Assembly: GCA_021157485.1 (NCBI GenBank)
Contig: JAGGWO010000174.1
Location: 1-6,077, forward strand
DNA: 6,077 nucleotides
Reading direction: 5' to 3'
From: Sulfurimonas sp.
Lineage (GTDB): Bacteria > Campylobacterota > Campylobacteria > Campylobacterales > Sulfurimonadaceae
A program made the position numbers and the translations under genes. Positions 1 to 5,283 of the stretch are shown here, piece after piece; positions within the stretch are counted from its first letter, which is position 1; each line of letters opens with the position of its first letter. The notes under the pieces are model-generated. The model saw only the letters and a list, made by a program, of their open reading frames with translations. It made no database searches and was not told the origin of the DNA.

Positions 1-45
1 ACCTTGTCCACCAACGCCTGTAAATCTCATTAATGTTTTATTCAT
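1..45 (-). CDS. oorC: 2-oxoglutarate:ferredoxin oxidoreductase gamma subunit, N-terminal 15 codons (partial, 3' end outside window)
   Basis: Too short for ordinary ORF calling, but an ATG at 45-43 opens a frame that stays open to the window edge and reads MNKTLMRFTGVGGQG. The FTGVGGQG glycine-rich stretch is the hallmark start of the gamma subunit/domain of 2-oxoacid:ferredoxin oxidoreductases. A GGAG Shine-Dalgarno at 51-54 sits 5 nt upstream, and the start lies 9 nt after the oorB stop. It is the expected fourth gene of the oorDABC order. In this family the gamma subunit packs with the alpha and beta subunits of the CoA-acylating enzyme complex. Only the N-terminus is visible, so its length and integrity cannot be judged. 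Confidence 0.88.
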   Translation of the reverse strand, partial: MNKTLMRFTGVGGQG

Positions 46-54
46 AGTGTCTCC

Positions 55-912
55 TTATATTTTTTTAGCAAAGTCATCTTGAGTGATTTTCTTTCTTTCA
101 CCCTGATGTACTTTTTGAATTTCTGCATACATATCACAATACTCAGCAACCTCTGTATCTTGTTTTAAAATACCAGTTGGAAACAAGTTTAGTTGCTCTT
201 CCGCAGTCATTGCATCATATTTTTTCTTCGCAACAGTAATGCTGTCAATCCACTCAAGGTTTTCCATTGCAGAAACCATTTTGTTTTTACGTCCAAGGTT
301 AATGTGACAGTTCGAAAGAACTTCCATCATTGAGAAACCTTTGTGTTCCAATGCTTTAATAAGAATTTTCTCTAGTTTCTTAGGGTCAATCATAGATTCA
401 CGAGCAACAAAAGAGGCTCCAGAAGCGATTGCTAAGTCACAAGTATTAAAAGTTGGGTCGATATTACCAGCTTTTTGAGTTACTGTCCACATACCTTGAG
501 GAGTAGTTGGAGAAGTTTGTGAGTTAGTTAAACCGTAAATAAAGTTATTGATAATAATCATAGTCATATCAATGTTTCTTCTACAGCCGTGAATAGTATG
601 GTTACCACCGATTGCAAGTGCATCACCATCACCAGCAACACAAACAACAAGTTTAGTTGGATTAGCCAATTTAACACCTGTTGCATAAGCCACAGTACGA
701 CCGTGTGTTGTATGGATAGTATTGAAATCCACATAAGAAGAAAATCTTCCTGAGCATCCAATTCCTGAAACAACACAAACATCATCTTGAGAAACACCAA
801 TTTTATCAATTGCTCTAATGAATGCTTTTAAAATAACACCATCACCACAACCCCAACACCATAGTGTTGGCATTTTTTCAAGTCTTAAATATTTATCATA
901 ATTAAATGCCAT
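55..912 (-). CDS. oorB: 2-oxoglutarate:ferredoxin oxidoreductase beta subunit (thiamine-pyrophosphate binding)
   Basis: This 285-residue cytoplasmic protein is the catalytic TPP subunit of the enzyme that converts 2-oxoglutarate + CoA to succinyl-CoA + CO2 with ferredoxin/flavodoxin as electron carrier, or runs the reverse carboxylation in the rTCA cycle. Visible motifs: WCWGCGDG at about 18-25 (Cys19, Cys22) and GIGCSGR at 50-56 (Cys53), plus Cys202 in SNCHINLG. These four cysteines match the spacing of the single [4Fe-4S] cluster in archaeal OFOR beta subunits. The TPP/Mg motif begins GDGD at 94-97 and closes with NN at 122-123, followed by IYGLTNSQTSPTT. Length is normal for the family. 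ATG at 912-910 is preceded by AGGAA at 920-924, and the gene starts 1 nt after the oorA TAG, so translation is probably coupled. TNSQ replaces the common TGGQ; I believe this is usual for the epsilonproteobacterial branch. The fused pyruvate enzyme is excluded by the separate small subunits. Confidence 0.97.
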   Translation of the reverse strand: MAFNYDKYLRLEKMPTLWCWGCGDGVILKAFIRAIDKIGVSQDDVCVVSGIGCSGRFSSYVDFNTIHTTHGRTVAYATGVKLANPTKLVVCVAGDGDALAIGGNHTIHGCRRNIDMTMIIINNFIYGLTNSQTSPTTPQGMWTVTQKAGNIDPTFNTCDLAIASGASFVARESMIDPKKLEKILIKALEHKGFSMMEVLSNCHINLGRKNKMVSAMENLEWIDSITVAKKKYDAMTAEEQLNLFPTGILKQDTEVAEYCDMYAEIQKVHQGERKKITQDDFAKKI

Positions 913-913
913 T

Positions 914-2047
914 CTATAATTCCTTTACTTTATTTACAATCTCATAAGGAGATATTGGTCTACCGTTAACTTTAAATAGACCGTCAATATCTAATCTTGA
1001 TGTAGCACGCTGTACTTCATCTCTGTATTGACCAATATTAAGCTCAACACATAGAACTTTTTCAATTTTATCTGCATACTCTTTCATCTTTTCAGCTGGT
1101 GAAGGCCATAAAGTAATTGGTCTAAATAGACCTGCTTTAATACCTTCAGCTCTTAGGTGACGAATTGCCTCTTTTGCTGCAAGTGAAACTGAACCATAAG
1201 CAATAATCATAATCTCGGCATCATCCATCTCAAACTCTTCATAAGACTCTAGCTCATCTTTGTGAAGTTCAACTTTGTCTTCTAAACGTTGAATAAGCTT
1301 ACGACAAGTCTCGATTTCCTCAGTTGGAAAACCATTTTTATCGTGGTGAAGACCTGTAAAGTGGTATCTGTAACCTGTGAACATTGGGTTTAAAACCGCT
1401 GGTTCATCATGTTCACATCCATATGGAAAATACTCTTCAGCAGGACCATCAAATGTTTTTCTTAGAACTATTCCAGCTTTAACGTCTTCAGCAGTTGGGA
1501 TGTCTGCCTTACCATGCATGTGACCTAAAGTTTCATCTAAAAGTACAAATACAGGTTGCATAAATCTATCAGCTAAGTTAAATGCTCTTACTGTTTCAGT
1601 GTAGCACTCAGCTAAAGAACCAGCACATAGAGTGATTGATTTGTAATCACCATGTGAAGGATTTTTTGCTTGAGCAACGTCACCTTGAGATACACGAGTT
1701 GGAAGACCAGTTGATGGACCACCACGCATAACATTTACACAAACCAAAGGAACTTCTGCCATCTGTGCAAGACCTAAATTCTCTGCTTTAAGTGAGATAC
1801 CAGGACCTGAAGTCGCAGTTAGCGCTCTAACACCACTCATAGATGCACCAATAACGGCACATACACCAGCAATTTCATCTTCCATTTGAATTGACACACC
1901 ACCAATTTTTGGTAGAAGATCAGAACATACGTGCATTATTTCAGATGATGGAGTCAGAGGATAACCACCATAAAACATACAGCCAGCATCAACAGCTGCG
2001 ATTGCTGATAATTCATTACCAGTCGATATAACTTCTCTAGTTGCCAT
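914..2047 (-). CDS. oorA: 2-oxoglutarate:ferredoxin oxidoreductase alpha subunit
   Basis: A 377-residue subunit that with OorB forms the substrate/TPP site of 2-oxoglutarate:ferredoxin oxidoreductase. Visible blocks in order: GNELSAIAAVDAG (10-22); YPLTPSSE (29-36), the version of the YPITP motif that contacts the 2-oxoacid; QMEDEIA (54-60); ATSGPGISLK (78-87); MRGGPSTGLPT (107-117) followed by QGD. These make up the N-terminal pyrimidine-binding-type domain. A second domain near 280-370 has IIAYGS and GLFRPITLWP, typical of domain II in KorA-like proteins. There is no N-terminal gamma fusion, consistent with a separate oorC. The ATG (2047-2045) shares one base with the oorD TAA stop (TAATG), and AAGGAG at 2055-2060 lies inside the oorD end, so translational coupling is expected. 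YPLTPSSE plus the oorD neighbour favour 2-oxoglutarate over pyruvate or branched-chain 2-oxoacids; substrate choice is inferred from homology and context. Confidence 0.97.
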   Translation of the reverse strand: MATREVISTGNELSAIAAVDAGCMFYGGYPLTPSSEIMHVCSDLLPKIGGVSIQMEDEIAGVCAVIGASMSGVRALTATSGPGISLKAENLGLAQMAEVPLVCVNVMRGGPSTGLPTRVSQGDVAQAKNPSHGDYKSITLCAGSLAECYTETVRAFNLADRFMQPVFVLLDETLGHMHGKADIPTAEDVKAGIVLRKTFDGPAEEYFPYGCEHDEPAVLNPMFTGYRYHFTGLHHDKNGFPTEEIETCRKLIQRLEDKVELHKDELESYEEFEMDDAEIMIIAYGSVSLAAKEAIRHLRAEGIKAGLFRPITLWPSPAEKMKEYADKIEKVLCVELNIGQYRDEVQRATSRLDIDGLFKVNGRPISPYEIVNKVKEL

Positions 2048-2394
2048 TATCTAGCTCCTTGTTCTAATGAATAATAGTTGTTTGCAGCAATTGCTGCTTG
2101 ACGAGCTTTTGACTCATCTGTAAGCTTAGCAAAACTGTGACCAGCTTCTTTAAACTCTTTTCTGTCTGCTACATATATAGCAAAATCCGGACACGATAGT
2201 TCACATTCATTACAGCCAATACAAGCTTCTGGATGCTCGACTGCAATCATTGCACCAAGTGTAGACGAGACTTCATATCTCATTGCAAGTACACCTGAAG
2301 GGCATACTGATACACAAATATCACATGCTTTACAGTTACTTGTATTTACCCATACAGGTTGATCACCTGGGTTTTCAATCTTAAAAGTTCCCAT
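2047..2394 (-). CDS. oorD: 2-oxoglutarate:ferredoxin oxidoreductase delta subunit (2[4Fe-4S] ferredoxin-type)
   Basis: A 115-residue ferredoxin-like subunit that relays electrons between the TPP/[4Fe-4S] centre of OorAB and the external ferredoxin or flavodoxin. Two complete CxxCxxCxxxCP motifs are visible: Cys21/24/27 with Cys31-Pro32, and Cys58/61/64 with Cys68-Pro69. That is enough for two [4Fe-4S] clusters, with each fourth cysteine completing the opposite cluster as in bacterial-type ferredoxins. About 45 residues follow the second motif, forming a charged/alanine-rich tail without cysteines. ATG at 2394-2392 has AGGAG at 2400-2404, 5 nt upstream, and no better start lies upstream. It is the first gene of the oorDABC unit and follows a 154-nt spacer that may hold its promoter. 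No residue is missing from the cluster motifs. Confidence 0.95.
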   Translation of the reverse strand: MGTFKIENPGDQPVWVNTSNCKACDICVSVCPSGVLAMRYEVSSTLGAMIAVEHPEACIGCNECELSCPDFAIYVADRKEFKEAGHSFAKLTDESKARQAAIAANNYYSLEQGAR

Positions 2395-2413
2395 TTATTC
2401 TCCTATTATTAAA

Positions 2414-2432
2414 GTGTAAGCTAAGCTCACAC
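2414..2432. promoter_or_regulatory. 19-bp dyad, possible operator upstream of oorD
   Basis: GTGTAAGCT and AGCTCACAC flank one central base, and 8 of 9 position pairs are complementary. With a single-base centre it would be a poor RNA hairpin but a good two-fold protein-binding site. It lies 20 nt upstream of the oorD start, downstream of both candidate -10 boxes, where a bound repressor would block transcription. No known regulator motif is recognised; it does not fit the TGTGA-N6-TCACA CRP spacing. Confidence 0.3.
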
Positions 2433-2436
2433 ATTG

Positions 2437-2454
2437 CTCTTTGTATTCAAAGAG
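2437..2454 (-). other. Stem-loop in the oorD leader
   Basis: A perfect 7-bp stem (CTCTTTG/CAAAGAG) closes a 4-nt loop. It would form in the RNA leader about 42 nt before the oorD ATG. No U-run follows it in the direction of transcription, so it is not an ordinary intrinsic terminator; RNA stability, processing or chance are the alternatives. Confidence 0.35.
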
Positions 2455-2504
2455 TATCTAAGTTTTTATAAGTTTATTCTAAAATGTGCTGATAGCGCCT
2501 AGTA

Positions 2505-2524
2505 AATGTAATAAATGTTACATT
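2505..2524. repeat. Inverted repeat after sucD
   Basis: AATGTAA (2505-2511) and TTACATT (2518-2524) are perfect 7-bp arms around a 6-nt centre. With one bulged base the pairing can be extended to GTAA/TTAC ends (2502-2526). It begins about 24 nt past the sucD stop and has no downstream T-run on the minus strand. It could be an mRNA 3'-end or stability hairpin for sucCD, or an operator for oorD; the AT-only-rich composition makes the RNA stem weak. Confidence 0.35.
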
Positions 2525-2548
2525 ACAAGGCTCACACAAAAAAGCAGC

Positions 2549-3421
2549 TTACTTACCTAAAACCTCTGCAATTGCTTTACCAATTTCTGCTGGAGAAACA
2601 ACAACTTTAACGCCAGCTGCTTCAAGAGCTTCCATTTTTTCTTTTGCAGTACCAGCACTTCCACTAACGATAGCACCAGCATGACCCATTGTTTTGCCTT
2701 TAGGTGCAGTTTGACCTGCAATAAACGCAACAACTGGTTTAGTAATCTGCTCTTTAATTAGCTTAGCAGCTTGAATCTCAAGATCTCCACCGATTTCACC
2801 AATCATAACGATTGCATGTGTGTCTGGATCCGCTTCAAACATTGGTAAGATTTGATTATATGAAAGACCAATAATTGGATCTCCACCAATACCAATAGCT
2901 GTAGTAATACCAAAACCTTCATTACATACTTGATTTGCACCTTCGTAAGTTAATGTACCACTCTTTGAGATAAGTCCAACATTACCTTTTTTGAAAATTG
3001 AACCAGGCATGATTCCTATTTTACACTCTTCAGCCGTGATAATACCAGGACAGTTTGGTCCAAGTGTTTTCATGCCATGCTTAGTAGCGTAAGCTTTAGC
3101 CATTTGCATATCTTTAACTGGAGCACCTTCAGTAATAATTACTGCAAGTTCAATTCCAGCTTCAGCAGCTTCCATCACAGCATCACCAACAAATGCAGGT
3201 GGAACAAAAATCATAGAAACTGTAGCACCAGTAGTTTTTACTGCCTCTGCAACTGTATTAAATACAGGCTTTCCTAAATGTTCTTGACCACCCTTGTTTG
3301 GTGTAACACCACCAACTATTTTTGTACCATATGCTAAACATTGCTCAGCGTGGAAAGTACCCTCTTTACCTGTAAAACCTTGAACGATTACTTTTGTATC
3401 TTTATTTACTAATATTGACAT
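2549..3421 (-). CDS. sucD: Succinyl-CoA synthetase (ADP-forming) alpha subunit
   Basis: A 290-residue cytoplasmic subunit that binds CoA and carries the phosphohistidine intermediate of succinate + CoA + NTP to succinyl-CoA + NDP + Pi (reversible). Visible: the N-terminal Rossmann-type CoA-binding domain with QGFTGKEG (14-21), GGVTPNKGG (37-45) and LGPNCPGI (120-127); then the ligase domain with [10 protein letters not shown] (151-160), GIGGDPI (177-183) and GEIGG (208-212). The active-site motif [10 protein letters not shown] has the phosphorylated histidine at residue 247, equivalent to E. coli His246/247. Length equals the family norm (about 290). The ATG at 3421-3419 has AGGAA at 3426-3430, and the gene lies 12 nt after the sucC stop, so the two subunits are co-translated. 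In a reductive cycle this enzyme supplies succinyl-CoA to the OGOR encoded next door; in an oxidative cycle it uses OGOR's product. Confidence 0.98.
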   Translation of the reverse strand: MSILVNKDTKVIVQGFTGKEGTFHAEQCLAYGTKIVGGVTPNKGGQEHLGKPVFNTVAEAVKTTGATVSMIFVPPAFVGDAVMEAAEAGIELAVIITEGAPVKDMQMAKAYATKHGMKTLGPNCPGIITAEECKIGIMPGSIFKKGNVGLISKSGTLTYEGANQVCNEGFGITTAIGIGGDPIIGLSYNQILPMFEADPDTHAIVMIGEIGGDLEIQAAKLIKEQITKPVVAFIAGQTAPKGKTMGHAGAIVSGSAGTAKEKMEALEAAGVKVVVSPAEIGKAIAEVLGK

Positions 3422-3433
3422 TAATTTCCTTTA

Positions 3434-4606
3434 CTATGCTTGTTTTGCGGCCGCTACTGCTTTTGCAGCACCGTCACCTAAATCATCACCAACTATTAAG
3501 TTCGCAATGTTTGCATTTTTAAGAATTTGGGCTGCTTCTGGAGCATTTGTTCCATCAAGACGAACAATAACAGGAACATTAACATCAGTGATTTTAGTAG
3601 CTTCAATAATTCCGTTAGCAATACGATCACAACGAACGATACCACCAAATATATTTACGAAAATTGCTTTTACTTTAGGATTCTTAAGAATAATCTCAAA
3701 ACCTTTTGCAACAGTCTCTGCGTTTGCACTACCACCAACGTCAAGGAAGTTAGCTGGAGTTCCACCCATATAGTTAATTGTATCCATGGTACCCATCGCA
3801 AGACCAGCACCATTTACCATACAACCAATCTCACCATCAAGAGCAACATAAGAGAGGCCATATTTAGCAGCTTCAACTTCATCAGCATCTTCTTCACTTA
3901 AGTCTCTCATTGCCGCGATATCTGGATGACGTCCAAGTGCAGAGTTGTCAAAGCCCATTTTTCCATCAAGTGCTAAAAAATCACCTGAACCAGTTTTTAC
4001 TAGTGGGTTAATTTCAATCATCTCTGCATCATTTTCCATATAAAGTTTAAATAGTTTTTGTGCAAATGAAATAATCTTTTTTTGTTCAGCTTTATCTGTA
4101 ATACCGAGACCAAATGCTAATTCACGGCCATGAAAACCTTGAAAACCGATAGCCGGATCAACAGGAACTGTAATTATTTTTTCAGGAGTTTTTTCAGCAA
4201 CATCTTCAATATTCATTCCACCTTCAGTAGAAGCCATAATAAGAGGCATTTCTAATTTTCTATCAAGAACAACAGAAAGATAAAGTTCATCTTTAATGTC
4301 AGCACCATCTTCAATATAAAGTTTTTGAACTAACTTACCTTCAGCAGTAGTTTGGTGAGTAACCAAAGTCATACCAAGAATCTCATCTGCAAGTTCTCTA
4401 ACTTCGTCAAGAGTTTTAGCTAGTTTAACACCACCACCTAAACCACGACCACCTGCATGAATTTGAGCTTTAACAACCCAAATAGGGCCACCTAACTCTT
4501 TTGCAGCTTCAACTGCAGCATCAACGCTTTCAACCATAATACCTTTTGGTATTGGAACGCCATACTTAGCAAAAACCTGTTTTGCTTGATATTCATGTAT
4601 ATTCAT
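3434..4606 (-). CDS. sucC: Succinyl-CoA synthetase (ADP-forming) beta subunit
   Basis: A 390-residue ATP-grasp subunit that partners SucD, binds the nucleotide and the succinate carboxylate, and phosphorylates the alpha-subunit histidine. The canonical start MNIHEYQAK is present. The ATP-grasp lid/loop reads KAQIHAGGRGLGGGVKL (46-62), metal-ligand positions are Asn200 (EINPL) and Asp214 (ALDGKMGFD), and the C-terminal ligase domain has NGAGLAMGTMD (265-275), FLDVGGSA (287-294), NIFGGIVRCD (318-327) and RLDGTNA (349-355). Residue 20 is Pro, as in the E. coli enzyme, which I take as mild support for ATP over GTP. Length matches the family (about 388). GAGGAG at 4612-4617 is 5 nt before the ATG. 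The TAG stop is followed at once by an in-frame TAA. A candidate promoter lies in the 107-nt spacer upstream, so sucCD may be transcribed independently of fumarase as well as by read-through. Confidence 0.98.
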   Translation of the reverse strand: MNIHEYQAKQVFAKYGVPIPKGIMVESVDAAVEAAKELGGPIWVVKAQIHAGGRGLGGGVKLAKTLDEVRELADEILGMTLVTHQTTAEGKLVQKLYIEDGADIKDELYLSVVLDRKLEMPLIMASTEGGMNIEDVAEKTPEKIITVPVDPAIGFQGFHGRELAFGLGITDKAEQKKIISFAQKLFKLYMENDAEMIEINPLVKTGSGDFLALDGKMGFDNSALGRHPDIAAMRDLSEEDADEVEAAKYGLSYVALDGEIGCMVNGAGLAMGTMDTINYMGGTPANFLDVGGSANAETVAKGFEIILKNPKVKAIFVNIFGGIVRCDRIANGIIEATKITDVNVPVIVRLDGTNAPEAAQILKNANIANLIVGDDLGDGAAKAVAAAKQA

Positions 4607-4635
4607 CTGTACTCCTCATAAAATTTATTGTTTTT

Positions 4636-4641
4636 ATTATA
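4636..4641 (-). promoter_or_regulatory. Candidate sigma-70 -10 box (TATAAT) for sucCD
   Basis: A perfect TATAAT on the minus strand lies 29 nt before the sucC ATG, giving a predicted leader of about 20-25 nt with the Shine-Dalgarno well placed. The -35 is poor: TTGCAG at 4661-4666 is 19 nt away, and TTGAGC at 4653-4658 is too close. Weak or absent -35 boxes are normal for epsilonproteobacterial promoters, but in AT-rich spacers a TATAAT can also arise by chance. Confidence 0.45.
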
Positions 4642-4689
4642 TCTACTTATTTGCTCAACCCTGCAATACTCGCAAAGCTTCTTTACCTA

Positions 4690-4708
4690 TTGCTACAAAT
4701 CGTAGCAA
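4690..4708 (-). other. Stem-loop just after the fumarase beta stop codon
   Basis: A perfect 7-bp stem (TTGCTAC/GTAGCAA) closes a 5-nt loop and begins 5 nt after the TAA of the fumarase beta gene. Position suggests an mRNA 3'-end, processing or weak attenuating hairpin between the fumarase and sucCD genes. No U-tract follows on the transcribed strand, so it does not qualify as a standard intrinsic terminator, and read-through into sucC is likely. Confidence 0.4.
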
Positions 4709-4713
4709 CAAAT

Positions 4714-5271
4714 TTACTTCACTTCGTACTGTTCTCTACCCATTTGGTATAAGTCGTTACCAAACGTATCATTTATAACAGTAACAGGGAAATCTTTAAC
4801 AGTGATTTTTCTTACTGCTTCAGGACCAAGTTCTGGATATGCGATTACTTCAGCAGCTGTAATCTGTTTTCCAAGAAGTGCTCCTGCACCACCTGTTGCC
4901 CCAAAATAGATTCCACCGTACTCTTTACAAGCATCTTTAACTTCTTGGTTGCGTTTACCCTTCCCTATCATACCTTTAGAGCCATTTTTAAGCATAGTCG
5001 GAGAGTAGCTATCCATTCTATAGCTGGTTGTTGGTCCGGCACTTCCTATTGGGTCACCTGGTTTTGGTGGAGTTGGTCCAACGAAATAGATAATACTTCC
5101 CTCTAAATCAAACGGTAACTCTTCGCCAGCTTCTATAAGATCCACAAGTCTTTTATGAGCTGCATCTCTAGCCGTAAATATAGTTCCGTTTAAATAGACT
5201 ATATCACCAGCCTTAAGCATTCTTGTTGTCTCTTCTGTTAATGGAGTTGTTAAAGTATAAGTTTTTGACAT
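4714..5271 (-). CDS. Fumarate hydratase class I, beta subunit (C-terminal domain homologue)
   Basis: This 185-residue protein corresponds to the C-terminal half of single-chain class I fumarases such as E. coli FumA. With the alpha subunit it catalyses reversible malate = fumarate + H2O. Visible blocks: YLNGTIFTARDAAHKRL (26-42); IIYFVGPTPPKPG (60-72); GSAGPTTSYRMDSY (76-89), carrying substrate-binding Thr/Arg residues; IGKGKRN (102-108); GGIYFGATGGAGALL (119-133); and the closing YPELGPEAV...DFP...NDTFGNDLY block (145-175). Length is normal for a stand-alone beta subunit. ATG at 5271-5269 has AGGAAG at 5279-5284, which overlaps the last base of the alpha subunit's stop codon; the gap is 12 nt, giving tight co-translation. 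It contains one cysteine (Cys115) and no cluster motif, as expected since the alpha subunit supplies the [4Fe-4S] ligands. The family also includes L(+)-tartrate dehydratase beta (TtdB); TCA-cycle neighbours favour fumarase. E. coli fumA/fumB name single-chain isozymes, so no symbol is given. Confidence 0.94.
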   Translation of the reverse strand: MSKTYTLTTPLTEETTRMLKAGDIVYLNGTIFTARDAAHKRLVDLIEAGEELPFDLEGSIIYFVGPTPPKPGDPIGSAGPTTSYRMDSYSPTMLKNGSKGMIGKGKRNQEVKDACKEYGGIYFGATGGAGALLGKQITAAEVIAYPELGPEAVRKITVKDFPVTVINDTFGNDLYQMGREQYEVK

Positions 5272-5283
5272 TTCAAATCTTCC

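Larger units (their letters stand above)
2395..2548 (-). promoter_or_regulatory. 154-nt spacer between sucD and oorD: probable leader/promoter region of oorDABC
   Basis: This spacer is noncoding and AT-rich, with no convincing small ORF. Read on the minus strand it holds, in order: a T6 run just after the sucD stop; an inverted repeat (2505-2524); candidate -10 boxes TAGAAT (2476-2481) and TATAAA (2465-2470), both without a clear -35, which is common in epsilonproteobacteria; a 7-bp stem (2437-2454); a near-perfect 19-bp dyad (2414-2432); and the oorD Shine-Dalgarno (2400-2404). The other gaps inside the oor and suc units are 12 nt or less, so the spacer's size and symmetry suggest a control function: an internal promoter, an operator or an mRNA processing region. 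Which of these applies cannot be decided from sequence. Confidence 0.45.

Noticed and set aside
564..809. An 81-codon minus-strand frame inside oorB
   Set aside because: Out-of-frame shadow of oorB, hydrophobic low-quality translation, no supporting start signal.
2541..2600. Intrinsic terminator at the end of sucD (T6 run immediately after the stop)
   Set aside because: The only available stem upstream (AAAGCA with TGCTTT) needs a loop of nearly 30 nt within coding sequence; too weak to annotate.
3447..3454. An 8-base GC palindrome (NotI-type site) in AT-rich DNA, possible cloning or insertion scar
   Set aside because: It encodes alanine codons in the natural SucC C-terminal alanine-rich tail, in frame and in the expected place, so it is a coincidence.
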